From Pseudomonadota bacterium (lineage in GTDB: Bacteria > Pseudomonadota > Gammaproteobacteria > Xanthomonadales > Rhodanobacteraceae): a stretch of DNA of 5,023 nucleotides. Location: assembly GCA_021783385.1 (NCBI GenBank), contig JAJXTX010000044.1, positions 1-5,023 on the forward strand. Reading direction: 5' to 3'. Position numbers and translations under genes: made by a program. Below the pieces are notes generated by a model. The model saw only the letters and a program-made list of their open reading frames with translations. It searched no databases and was not told the DNA's origin. Below, one piece after another: positions 1 to 5,023 of the stretch (positions are counted from its first letter, which is position 1; each line of letters begins with the position of its first letter).

Positions 1-251
1 AGCATGCGCTGAAGACCCGCCAGTGCGCAGCCGCCAGCAACCAGCTCCATCTGCAGCGGCTGCAGTCCACCGCGCTCGACATCGTGCCGGTATTCGGGAT
101 TCCGGATCGCGCCTTCAGCGACGCCGCGCAGCTGCTGCAGACGCGCGTGCAGCAGGCCACGCACAGCACCCCGGTCGACTGCGCCGCGCTGGCTGCCGCG
201 ATCCAGCCGATCGGGCAGGCCTGCAAGAGCTGTCATCAGAAATACCGCTGA
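1..251 (+). CDS. Class II (c'-type) cytochrome c, C-terminal part
   Basis: This is the last 82 codons of a gene that begins upstream of the window; the frame runs from base 3 to the TGA at 249-251. The protein ends in CKSCHQKYR. A CxxCH haem-attachment site a few residues before the C-terminus, followed by an aromatic residue and Arg, is the hallmark of class II cytochromes (cytochrome c' and c-556), which are four-helix bundles in the periplasm. The two haem cysteines are encoded at 222-224 and 231-233, and the axial His at 234-236. The visible part is helix-like and Ala/Gln-rich, as expected for the last two helices. Two further cysteines (visible residues 8 and 60) are not part of the haem motif. 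A signal peptide should lie outside the window. The role is electron transfer or binding of small gases such as NO; which one cannot be told here. The next gene is convergent, 11 bp away. Confidence 0.85.
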   Translation, partial: HALKTRQCAAASNQLHLQRLQSTALDIVPVFGIPDRAFSDAAQLLQTRVQQATHSTPVDCAALAAAIQPIGQACKSCHQKYR

Positions 252-260
252 GGTGACTGG

Positions 261-275
261 GCTCAGAAGCTGAGC
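261..275. other. Short inverted repeat between convergent genes
   Basis: GCTCAG-AAG-CTGAGC forms a 6-bp stem with a 3-nt loop. It covers the stop and last codons of the Mpo1-like gene and lies just after the cytochrome stop. It could contribute to ending transcription in either direction, but there is no T tract on either side, so it is not a convincing intrinsic terminator. No better terminator is visible in this tight convergent junction. Confidence 0.25.
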
Positions 276-565
276 TTGCCGCGCAGCATCTGGCCATACA
301 TCACCCAGTCGCCCAGCAGGCTGTAGAACGGATGCTTGAAGGTGGCCGGGCGGTTCTTCTCGAAAGCGTAGTGGCCGATCCAGGCGCAGCCGTAGCCGGC
401 CAGCGGCATCAGCCACAACCAGCGCAGCTGGCCACTCAGCAGCGCCACCACTGCCACCGCTATCACCAGGCTGCTGCCGATGAAATGCAGCCGGCGACAG
501 ACGCGGTTGCCGTGCTCGCGCAGGTAGTACGGATAGAACTCGGCAAAGCTGCTGAAGCCGGACAT
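263..565 (-). CDS. Mpo1-like / DUF962 family membrane protein
   Basis: This 100-aa protein has the DUF962 signature. It opens with a FAEFYPYYLREHGN segment and RLHFIG at 25-30, and ends with the conserved AWIGHYAFEKNRPATFKHP stretch (61-79) and SLLGDWVMY (82-90). Histidines 18, 27, 65 and 78 sit at the family's conserved places and are likely metal ligands. Two hydrophobic segments (about 29-46 and 49-63) suggest an inner-membrane protein. Yeast Mpo1 of this family is an Fe(II)-dependent dioxygenase in alpha-oxidation of 2-hydroxy fatty acids; transferring that activity to this bacterial protein is inference. The ATG at 565 is chosen because GGAG lies 6 nt ahead (572-575) and the family motif begins right after it. 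An in-frame ATG at 601 is possible but lacks homology-like sequence. It is the last gene of the minus-strand cluster, 73 bp after the pirin stop. Confidence 0.85.
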   Translation of the reverse strand: MSGFSSFAEFYPYYLREHGNRVCRRLHFIGSSLVIAVAVVALLSGQLRWLWLMPLAGYGCAWIGHYAFEKNRPATFKHPFYSLLGDWVMYGQMLRGKLSF

Positions 566-638
566 GAATTGCTCCGCGACGGATGGACCGACACGCTTCA
601 TCGTGCCGCACGCAGGTGGCCAGCGTCCAGCGCCGGGC

Positions 639-1511
639 TCACGCCGGCAGCGGAATGAACTCGTCCTCGTCACCCGGCACTTTCGGGAAGCGCTGTGTCA
701 GCCAATCCGCCTTGGCCTGCTCGATCCGCTCGCCCGTGCTGGCCACGAAGTTCCACCACAGGTGCCGCTCGCCGTCCAGCGGGGCGCCGCCAAACAGCAT
801 CAGCCGGCTCGCCGCACGTGCGCGCAGCGGCGGCGCCGGGGCGCCAGCCTGCACCGCCATCCGTCCGGCGGCCACGCCCAGATTGCCCCAGCTCACCGCC
901 CCGTCGACCACAAACACGCCGCGCTCGTGATGGTGCGGAGGCAGCACCAGCTCGGCCCCGGCGGCCAGCTGCACCTCCAGCAGGAACATCGGCGCAAACA
1001 CCGGCACCGGCGCACGCACGCCCCAGGCGTCGCCGGCGATCAGCACCGCCTCGACGCCCGGCCGGCTGATCCGCGGCAGCATGGCGCGCTCGTGATGATG
1101 AAACGCCGGCGCGATCTCGGCGTCGGCCTGCGGCAGCGCCACCCAGATCTGCACGCCGTGCAGGGTCTGTCCGTCCCGGCGCGGCTGCGGCGGCGTGCGC
1201 TCGGAGTGCACGATGCCGCGTCCGGCAGTCATCCAGTTCAGCTCGCCGGGATGGATGTCGGCGCAGCTGCCGAGGCTGTCGCGATGTCGGATCGCGCCCT
1301 CGAACAGCCAGGTCACAGTGGCCAGCCCGATATGCGGATGCGGCCGCACGTCCATGCCAGTGCCGGGCGCGAACAACGCCGGACCGATGTGGTCGAAGAA
1401 CACGAACGGCCCCACCCGTCGCGCCTGCAGCTGCGGCAGCAGCCGGCGCACGCGCAGACCGTCGCCAAGATCGTGCAGGCGGCCTTCGATCAGCATCGGA
1501 GCGGCATTCAT
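639..1511 (-). CDS. Pirin family protein
   Basis: This 290-aa bicupin has clear pirin motifs. RPHPHIGLATVTWLFEG lies at 56-72, followed by HRDSLG (76-81) and WMTAGRGIVHSE (93-104). The metal ligands of the N-terminal cupin would be His58, His60, His102 and Glu104, matching the His/His/His/Glu set of human pirin. The C-terminal pirin domain covers roughly 165-275, with an LPPHHHERGVFVVDGAV segment. Length is normal for the family (about 230-300 aa). Characterised pirins bind Fe and act as redox-sensing cofactors or as quercetin 2,3-dioxygenases (E. coli YhhW); which applies here is unknown. The ATG at 1511 has a purine-rich AAGAAG just upstream and sits 16 nt after the ene-reductase stop, suggesting translation in one operon. 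The reading frame stays open upstream to 1610, but that part overlaps the end of the ene-reductase gene and is arginine-rich noise. An ATG at 1496 is an alternative start. Confidence 0.92.
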   Translation of the reverse strand: MNAAPMLIEGRLHDLGDGLRVRRLLPQLQARRVGPFVFFDHIGPALFAPGTGMDVRPHPHIGLATVTWLFEGAIRHRDSLGSCADIHPGELNWMTAGRGIVHSERTPPQPRRDGQTLHGVQIWVALPQADAEIAPAFHHHERAMLPRISRPGVEAVLIAGDAWGVRAPVPVFAPMFLLEVQLAAGAELVLPPHHHERGVFVVDGAVSWGNLGVAAGRMAVQAGAPAPPLRARAASRLMLFGGAPLDGERHLWWNFVASTGERIEQAKADWLTQRFPKVPGDEDEFIPLPA

Positions 1512-1527
1512 CGCGTGCTTCTTCGCG

Positions 1528-2592
1528 TTACCAGGCGCGCTGATATTGCACCGGCGCGGTGATCTCCGCACCCAGCGCCTGCGCCGCACGGCGCGGGAAA
1601 TACGGATCACGCAGGCTCTCGCGGGCGATCAGCACCACGTCGGCGTCACCGGCGTCGATGATCGCCGCGGCCTGTTCCGGTGTGGTGATCAGCCCCACCG
1701 CGCCGGTGGCGATGCCGGCCTCGCCCCGGATGCGCGCGGCGAACGGCACCTGGTAGCCGGGCGCCAGCGGAATCGATACGTGCGGGATCAGGCCGCCGCT
1801 AGACACGTCGATCAGGTCCACGCCCAGCGGCTTGACCTGCTGCGCCAGCTGCACGCTCTGGTCGATGTTCCAGCCCGCGTCGCCCGGCGCCCAGTCGGTC
1901 GCGGAGATGCGCAGCCACAGCGGCAGCTCGGCCGGCCATACCTCGCGCACCGCCGCGATCACCTCGCGCACGATCCGGGTGCGGTTCTCGAAGCTGCCGC
2001 CGTACGCGTCATCGCGATGGTTGCTCAGCGGTGACAGGAACTGGTGCAGCAGGTAGCCGTGCGCCGCGTGCAGCTCGATCAGCTGGAAGCCGGCCGCCAG
2101 CGCGCGCTGCGCCGCGGCGCGGAAATCCGCCACCACCGCCGCGATGCCGGCCTGGTCGAGCGCCTGCGGCGTGTGCCAGCCGGTGTCGAACGGCAGCGCT
2201 GACGGCGCCACGGTCAGCCAGTCGCCCTGCCCGACCGGCAGCGCATCACGCCCTTCCCACGGCCGCTGCGCGCTGGACTTGCGCCCCGCATGCGCCAGCT
2301 GGATGCCGGCGATGGCACCCTGCGCAGCGATGAAATGCGCGATCGGGCGCCACGCCTCGCGCTGGGTGTCGTTCCAGATACCGGTGTCGCCCAGCGAGAT
2401 GCGCCCCTGCGCCGACACTGCGGTGGCCTCGGCGATTACCAGCGCCGCACCGCCCACCGCGCGACTGCCAAGATTCACCATGTGCCAGTGATCGGGCACG
2501 CCATCGGTGGCCGAGTACTGGCACATCGGCGCCACCACCAGACGATTGCGCAAGGTCAGGCTGCGCTGCGCCAACGGTTCAAACAAATGCAT
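1528..2592 (-). CDS. YqjM/NamA-like old yellow enzyme (NADH:flavin oxidoreductase, ene-reductase)
   Basis: This 354-aa TIM-barrel flavoprotein matches the thermophilic-like (class III) old yellow enzymes such as B. subtilis YqjM and P. putida XenA. Visible motifs: APMCQYSA at 21-28, giving the FMN-tuning Cys24 and Tyr26; QLAHAGRK at 98-105; the active-site HAAHGYLLHQFLSP (175-188) with His175, His178 and Tyr180; the family run NHRDDAYGGSFENR (191-204); LRIS at 227-230; VGLIT (299-303); and IARESLRDPYFP (322-333) near the C-terminus. All key residues are present, so it should be active. It would use FMN and NAD(P)H to reduce activated C=C bonds of enals, enones, nitro compounds or quinones in the cytoplasm. 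The physiological substrate is unknown. The ATG at 2592 has a weak GGAA about 6 nt ahead, and the protein begins like family members (MHLFEPL...). It lies 54 bp downstream of the hydrolase gene and 16 bp upstream of pirin, most likely co-transcribed. Confidence 0.95.
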   Translation of the reverse strand: MHLFEPLAQRSLTLRNRLVVAPMCQYSATDGVPDHWHMVNLGSRAVGGAALVIAEATAVSAQGRISLGDTGIWNDTQREAWRPIAHFIAAQGAIAGIQLAHAGRKSSAQRPWEGRDALPVGQGDWLTVAPSALPFDTGWHTPQALDQAGIAAVVADFRAAAQRALAAGFQLIELHAAHGYLLHQFLSPLSNHRDDAYGGSFENRTRIVREVIAAVREVWPAELPLWLRISATDWAPGDAGWNIDQSVQLAQQVKPLGVDLIDVSSGGLIPHVSIPLAPGYQVPFAARIRGEAGIATGAVGLITTPEQAAAIIDAGDADVVLIARESLRDPYFPRRAAQALGAEITAPVQYQRAW

Positions 2593-2646
2593 GGGTCATT
2601 CCGGAGGGGGATCAGCCCACCCACATGCAGGCGGCATGGCAAGGTA

Positions 2647-3534
2647 TCAAGCCACCGGCGACTGCGCATCGATCCAGGCAGCGAGGCGGGTGGCAATCGG
2701 CGCGGGCGCCTTCATCCAGCCGAAATGATCGGCGCGATCGGCGCCCAGCTCCGCCGCGGTGATCACCTGCCGCGCAACCGGCGCCAGCGGCAGCTTGCCG
2801 AGCAGCCGGTCCAGCGAAGCCGGCGGCACCAGCCAGTCATGCTGCAGCCGCACGCCCAGCACCGGCAGCGGCAACGCGGCCAGCTGCTGCTCGAAATCGT
2901 CGCCGCAGCCGGCCGCGGCATAGCGACCGCTGCGGCCCGTGCGCGCCCAGTCGGCGATCAGCGCACGCGCCTCGTTGCCGCCGAAGCCGATCCGCCGCCC
3001 CGGCAGATAGCCGCAGGCCGCCGCCAGCCACGGTGCGACGAGATAGGCCGCACCAACCACCCAGCGCCAGCGAAAGCAGCGCCAGTAAGGTGCGCCGCTG
3101 GCCACCAGCAGCGCGCCGGCATAGTCGTGCGGATGCCCGCTGGCATGCAGCAGGCCAAGCTGCCCGCCGAGGCTGTGACCACCGACCCAGCGCCGTGCCT
3201 GCGGCCAGCGCGTGCGCACGGCGGCCAGTGCCGCGGGCAGGTCGTCCTGCAGCAAGGCGCGATAGCCCCAGTCGCAACGGCGACTGGCGCGCCGGCTGCT
3301 GGAACCGACGCCGCGCCACTCATGCAGCACCACCGCCACGCCCTGCGCCGCCAGCGCCTGCGCCAGCGGCAGGTAGTGCCTGGCCGGCATGCCCATCGCC
3401 GGCAGCCAGAACAGCAGCTGGTGCCAGGCGCCAGCGGGCTGCACGCACAGCAATTCGAAACGGGCATCGTCGGCTGCAGTGACTGCCAGGATTGAAGGCG
3501 CCAGCGACGGCGCGATGGCAAGCGGTGTGGTCAT
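2647..3534 (-). CDS. Alpha/beta hydrolase fold protein (serine hydrolase)
   Basis: This protein of 295 aa (from the ATG) has the alpha/beta hydrolase layout. A strand with LLFWLPAMGMPARHYLPLAQ gives the oxyanion region. It is followed by HEWRGVGSSS, the nucleophile elbow GGHSLGG, and late strands carrying HDWLVPP and DHFGWM. In numbering from the ATG the triad is Ser121, Asp233 and His270. The shape with RxxG-S after the second strand and a short lid resembles the predicted hydrolases or acyltransferases related to the YheT/UCP037442 group. Substrate unknown; an esterase or lipase-like role is inference. No signal peptide is evident; a hydrophobic stretch around 158-175 probably belongs to the lid. 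A GTG at 3540 in the same frame would add two residues. Neither start has a good ribosome binding site, so the start is uncertain. It is the first gene of the cluster, placed directly behind the terminator of the upstream cold-shock gene. Confidence 0.82.
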   Translation of the reverse strand: MTTPLAIAPSLAPSILAVTAADDARFELLCVQPAGAWHQLLFWLPAMGMPARHYLPLAQALAAQGVAVVLHEWRGVGSSSRRASRRCDWGYRALLQDDLPAALAAVRTRWPQARRWVGGHSLGGQLGLLHASGHPHDYAGALLVASGAPYWRCFRWRWVVGAAYLVAPWLAAACGYLPGRRIGFGGNEARALIADWARTGRSGRYAAAGCGDDFEQQLAALPLPVLGVRLQHDWLVPPASLDRLLGKLPLAPVARQVITAAELGADRADHFGWMKAPAPIATRLAAWIDAQSPVA

Positions 3535-3566
3535 CGCCACAGGCTAGCCAACCCAGCCGGCCGCCA

Positions 3567-3591
3567 CAAAAGAGGCCGGCTTGCGCCGGCC
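3567..3591 (-). terminator. Intrinsic terminator of the downstream cold-shock gene
   Basis: A perfect 7-bp stem GGCCGGC/GCCGGCC with a TTGC loop occupies 3574-3591. Read on the minus strand it is followed by TCTTTT (3573-3568). It begins 25 bp after the stop of the csp gene ending at 3617, which is a normal distance. It also lies about 35-55 bp ahead of the hydrolase start, so it insulates that cluster from the csp transcript unless read-through occurs. No convincing promoter for the hydrolase operon is visible between it and 3534. Confidence 0.75.
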
Positions 3592-3616
3592 CCGGAATGA
3601 CTGCTGTCACGGCTGC

Positions 3617-3826
3617 TCACACGGCCGAGACGTCCTCGGCCTGCAGGCCCTTCTGGCCGGTGACGACCTTGAAGCTCACCTTCTGGCCTTCCTGCAGACT
3701 CTTGAAACCCGAGCCACTGATGGCGCGGAAATGCACAAACACGTCAGGGCCATTCTCCCGGCTGATGAAGCCGAAGCCCTTGGCGTCATTGAACCACTTG
3801 ACGGTACCCACTTCACGATCCGACAT
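3617..3826 (-). CDS. Cold-shock protein, CspA family (downstream copy)
   Basis: A complete 69-aa cold-shock domain: [15 protein letters not shown] at 7-21 with RNP1 (KGFGFI, 16-21), and RNP2 VFVHF at 29-33. The exposed aromatic residues Trp11, Phe18, Phe20, Phe30, His32 and Phe33 that stack on single-stranded nucleic acid are all present. Proteins of this family bind single-stranded RNA and DNA, melt RNA structure and can act as antiterminators. The ATG at 3826 has GGAG 6 nt ahead (3833-3836). It differs from the neighbouring paralogue (4090-4299) at 9 of 69 residues: 5, 6, 22, 24, 37, 65 and 67-69. It has its own terminator, and the upstream paralogue has one too, so it is probably transcribed separately from a promoter near 3975-4011. 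Whether it is cold-induced or constitutive cannot be read from the protein. Confidence 0.96.
   Translation of the reverse strand: MSDREVGTVKWFNDAKGFGFISRENGPDVFVHFRAISGSGFKSLQEGQKVSFKVVTGQKGLQAEDVSAV
3633..3685. repeat. 53-bp block identical to 4106-4158 (3' part of csp gene)
   Basis: This block in the 3' part of the downstream csp gene is identical base for base to 4106-4158 in the other copy, including wobble positions. After one mismatch (3686 G versus 4159 A) another 11 bases agree. The block codes for the last beta-strands of the domain. The 5' parts of the two genes differ clearly more at the DNA level. Confidence 0.85.
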
Positions 3827-3974
3827 AACTCACTCCGATCCATTCCCAGACGCTTGAACAAACCGGCCCCCGCGGGCCGACGGCTTACTGAGCTTGCCGG
3901 GACCGGGTGCAACAATGCGGATCGACAGGAATCCATACCGTACACGCGTGTTACCGAGCAGACGCAGTGCCCCA
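3827..3974 (-). promoter_or_regulatory. Long 5' leader of the downstream csp gene, with a GC hairpin
   Basis: If the TATGCT box at 3975-3980 is the -10 element, the mRNA has an untranslated leader of about 140 nt, similar in length to the well-known cspA leader of E. coli. Structure that can be seen: a palindrome ACACGCGTGT at 3942-3951, near the proposed 5' end, and a GC-rich hairpin at 3864-3879 (CGGCCC stem, 4-nt loop). On the minus strand the hairpin is followed by G then TTTGTT. It lies 38 nt upstream of the start codon. No open reading frame with coding character is seen in this stretch. That the leader senses temperature or attenuates transcription is inference. Confidence 0.5.
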
Positions 3975-4011
3975 AGCATAGCGGATTTTTGCGGAACAAG
4001 TGATTTGTCAA
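3975..4011 (-). promoter_or_regulatory. Candidate promoter of the downstream csp gene
   Basis: On the minus strand a perfect TTGACA lies at 4011-4006, and a TATGCT box at 3980-3975 that resembles a -10 element. The 25-nt spacing is too long for the two to work together. Either TATGCT is used with a poor -35, or TTGACA pairs with the AAAAAT at about 15 nt spacing (3985-3990). TATGCT is favoured because the same CGCTATGCT occurs ahead of the other csp gene at a similar distance from its start codon. The exact start site is uncertain. Confidence 0.45.
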
Positions 4012-4040
4012 GGGTTTTCTGGCGACACCGTGCGGACATC

Positions 4041-4068
4041 AAAAAACCGGGCATCGCGGCCCGGTTTT
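4041..4068 (-). terminator. Intrinsic terminator of the upstream csp gene
   Basis: A perfect 10-bp stem (AAAACCGGGC at 4043-4052, GCCCGGTTTT at 4059-4068) with a 6-nt loop. On the minus strand the hairpin ends in TTTTTT (4046-4041). It begins about 22 bp after the csp stop at 4090. The complementary A run in the 5' arm extends the stem. This is a strong rho-independent terminator and separates the two csp transcription units. Confidence 0.88.
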
Positions 4069-4089
4069 CGCGGCAGCGGGCGGCACCGC

Positions 4090-4299
4090 TCAGGCCGGTG
4101 TCACTTCCTCGGCCTGCAGGCCCTTCTGGCCGGTGACGACCTTGAAGCTCACCTTCTGACCTTCCTGCAGGCTCTTGAAGCCGCTGCCGGTGATCGCGCG
4201 GAAATGCACGAAGACATCCGGGCCATTGTCGCGCGCGATGAAACCGAAGCCCTTGGCATCGTTGAACCACTTGACGGTACCGATCTGACGATCAGACAT
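4090..4299 (-). CDS. Cold-shock protein, CspA family (upstream copy)
   Basis: A second complete 69-aa cold-shock domain protein, 60 of 69 residues identical to the copy at 3617-3826. RNP1 KGFGFI is at 16-21 and RNP2 VFVHF at 29-33, with all nucleic-acid stacking aromatics kept. Differences are conservative and sit at residues 5-6, in the loop after RNP1 (22 and 24), at residue 37 and at the C-terminal tail (EEVTPA instead of EDVSAV). The ATG at 4299 has GGAG 8 nt ahead (4308-4311) and begins with the family's MSDR...GTVKWF. The frame remains open to 4548, but the extra 83 residues have no cold-shock character and would span the putative promoter, so they are not taken as coding. Its own strong terminator follows. 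The tandem arrangement points to a local duplication, with the two copies able to be expressed separately. Confidence 0.96.
   Translation of the reverse strand: MSDRQIGTVKWFNDAKGFGFIARDNGPDVFVHFRAITGSGFKSLQEGQKVSFKVVTGQKGLQAEEVTPA
4106..4158. repeat. 53-bp block identical to 3633-3685 (3' part of csp gene)
   Basis: Partner of the identical block in the other csp copy; the two are 473 bp apart in direct orientation. Identity extends through synonymous sites, unlike the 5' halves of the genes. Confidence 0.85.
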
Positions 4300-4456
4300 G
4301 AAAGACACTCCACAGGTTGATGAACTCGAACGCGCATGCGCGTGGCCGGCTGACTGGCGTGCAAGGAAATTCCCCGAGAGTGAACGATGCGGCAGATCGC
4401 GGATCGGCTGCATCGGGTCACCAGCCGCTGCTGACTCCGGCAGGCACAGTGGGCGG
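4300..4456 (-). promoter_or_regulatory. Long 5' leader of the upstream csp gene
   Basis: The stretch between the proposed -10 box (4457-4462) and the ATG at 4299 would give a leader of about 150 nt. It contains a perfect 14-bp palindrome ACGCGCATGCGCGT at 4330-4343, about 30 nt ahead of the start codon, which in RNA could fold as a 5-bp stem with a CAUG loop. It also shares the short string CGATCCGC with the leader of the other csp gene (in the middle of both). I see no gene in this stretch on either strand. Confidence 0.45.
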
Positions 4457-4465
4457 AGCATAGCG
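4457..4465 (-). promoter_or_regulatory. Candidate -10 region of the upstream csp gene
   Basis: CGCTATGCT on the minus strand is identical to the string ahead of the other csp gene. Counting 26 nt from this point, 20 positions agree between the two upstream regions (4465-4440 against 3983-3958), although the flanking sequence has diverged. This points to a conserved core promoter and start region. I find no good -35 hexamer at 16-18 nt. Confidence 0.45.
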
Positions 4466-4662
4466 ACTGACTCGGCCGGACGCGAGATCACCGTGTCGCG
4501 CAAATTTCCGGGCCGTCGGGCGCACAGCGTGAGGCTCGCCGCCGGCATGGCGGCAATTTCAGATTTCCTTTACCTTGCAGCATGTCTAGTGGGTGTCAGC
4601 CAGTTGTCCCATGGTGGACGGGCCGTCCGGCCCGCCCGTGCGCTTGCCGTCAGGAGAGTCCC
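4466..4662. other. Divergent intergenic region between csp and lipoprotein genes
   Basis: No gene with coding character is seen here. It holds two inverted repeats: GCCGCC-GGCAT-GGCGGC at 4538-4554, and CGGGCC-GTCC-GGCCCG at 4619-4634. The second would lie in the leader of the lipoprotein mRNA, 28 bp before its start. The only AT-rich part is about 4551-4590; TCTAGT at 4585-4590 could be a weak -10 for the plus-strand gene, but no matching -35 is evident. Neither hairpin has a T tract, so they are not called terminators. Confidence 0.4.
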
Positions 4663-5023
4663 ATGCAGTGCGTCCCGTCCCGTCTCATCCCGCTCTCCGT
4701 CATGGCCAGCCTGCTGCTGGCCGGTTGCGCCCATCAACCGGCATCGCGTACCGGCACCGCGGCCACCGCGGCGCGTAGCGAGGCCGCCGCCCCGCACGTC
4801 AGCCATCGCGGCAACGCATATCACGCGCCGCGTGCAGCGGTTGAAGGCAACCCGTCACAGGCGGCGGCGAACCTGCCCGAGCAAACCGGCATCCCCGCCT
4901 GCGACGATTACCTTTCCAGCTACATGGCCTGCCACCGCGCCGCCCAGATCTTCACGCCGGAGCAATTGCCGGCGCGCTATCAGGCGATGCGCACCAGCCT
5001 GCTGCGCGACTCGATGAACCCGG
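4663..5023 (+). CDS. Putative lipoprotein of unknown function, N-terminal part
   Basis: The frame starts at ATG 4663 and is still open at the window edge (120 complete codons seen). AGGAGA at 4652-4657 sits 5 nt ahead, a strong ribosome binding site. The N-terminus is a lipoprotein signal peptide: Arg7, a hydrophobic run about 9-20, and the lipobox LAGC with Cys22 as the lipidated residue. The next residues are Ala and His, so there is no Asp+2 retention signal and outer-membrane sorting is likely. Residues 23-75 are low-complexity, rich in Ala, Pro, His and Arg, and look like a linker. From about 78 a denser part begins: IPACDDYLSSYMACHRA, with Cys80 and Cys90 in a CX9C spacing, then a helix-like EQLPARYQAMRTSLLRDS. 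The cysteines could form a disulphide in the periplasm. I do not recognise a named family, and no function is proposed. Confidence 0.8.
   Translation, partial: MQCVPSRLIPLSVMASLLLAGCAHQPASRTGTAATAARSEAAAPHVSHRGNAYHAPRAAVEGNPSQAAANLPEQTGIPACDDYLSSYMACHRAAQIFTPEQLPARYQAMRTSLLRDSMNP

Noticed and set aside
564..1562. Long plus-strand open frame of 332 codons opposite the pirin gene
   Set aside because: It is the antisense shadow of pirin: rich in Arg, His, Gln and Ala with no domain, while the opposite strand has complete pirin motifs.
1512..1610. Upstream extension of the pirin frame
   Set aside because: It overlaps the end of the ene-reductase gene and encodes an Arg-rich segment unlike pirin N-termini. 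The ATG at 1511 fits the gene spacing and family start.
2290..3495. Plus-strand open frame of 401 codons opposite the hydrolase and ene-reductase genes
   Set aside because: It spans two well-supported minus-strand genes and their gap, and has low-complexity Arg/Gln/Ala composition. This is typical of antisense frames in GC-rich DNA.
3566..3673. csp direct repeats and GC hairpins as signs of a mobile element or CRISPR array
   Set aside because: There are only two repeat copies, both inside paralogous coding sequence. The hairpin is a single intrinsic terminator. No transposase, spacer series or target-site duplication is present.
4300..4548. 83-residue N-terminal extension of the upstream cold-shock protein
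   Set aside because: The added part has no cold-shock character and crosses the likely promoter. The ATG at 4299 has a proper GGAG and the normal family N-terminus.
4298..5017. Plus-strand open frame of 239 codons overlapping the lipoprotein start
   Set aside because: It is out of frame with the lipoprotein, has no good ribosome binding site, and its sequence is Arg/Pro/Ser-rich noise. The lipoprotein frame has a signal peptide and lipobox.

Overview
The window comes from a high-GC genome with short intergenic gaps. The encoded proteins (class II cytochrome c, YqjM-type ene-reductase, pirin, DUF962/Mpo1-like protein, CspA-type proteins of 69 aa, short lipoprotein) look proteobacterial. They would fit a gammaproteobacterium of the Xanthomonadales/Rhodanobacteraceae type. 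That placement rests on overall impression and codon style, not on a database search. I see no mobile element, CRISPR array, tRNA or rRNA.

Layout. (1) Bases 1-251, plus strand: 3' end of a class II (c'-type) cytochrome with the C-terminal CKSCH haem site. (2) Bases 263-3534, minus strand: four genes in one direction, read in the order alpha/beta hydrolase (3534-2647), YqjM-like old yellow enzyme (2592-1528), pirin (1511-639), Mpo1-like DUF962 membrane protein (565-263). Gaps are 54, 16 and 73 bp, so an operon is likely. It meets the cytochrome gene tail to tail with 11 bp between the stops. (3) Bases 3567-4465, minus strand: two tandem paralogous cold-shock genes. Each has its own intrinsic terminator and a leader of roughly 140-150 nt, and they share a promoter-like box. 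(4) Bases 4466-4662: divergent spacer. (5) Bases 4663-5023, plus strand: 5' part of a lipoprotein gene of unknown function, cut by the window edge.

How the parts may work together. The ene-reductase reduces activated C=C bonds (enals, enones, quinones). Pirins are cupin-fold metal proteins, some with quercetinase activity. Mpo1 of yeast is a dioxygenase of 2-hydroxy fatty acids. With a serine hydrolase in front, the cluster could handle reactive lipid or phenolic electrophiles; this is inference from gene content. The cold-shock pair is the best regulatory story here: similar start boxes, long leaders, leader hairpins, and 53 identical bases at the 3' ends of the two genes. Nothing here amounts to a clearly new biological system; the csp leaders and the lipoprotein deserve the closest look.
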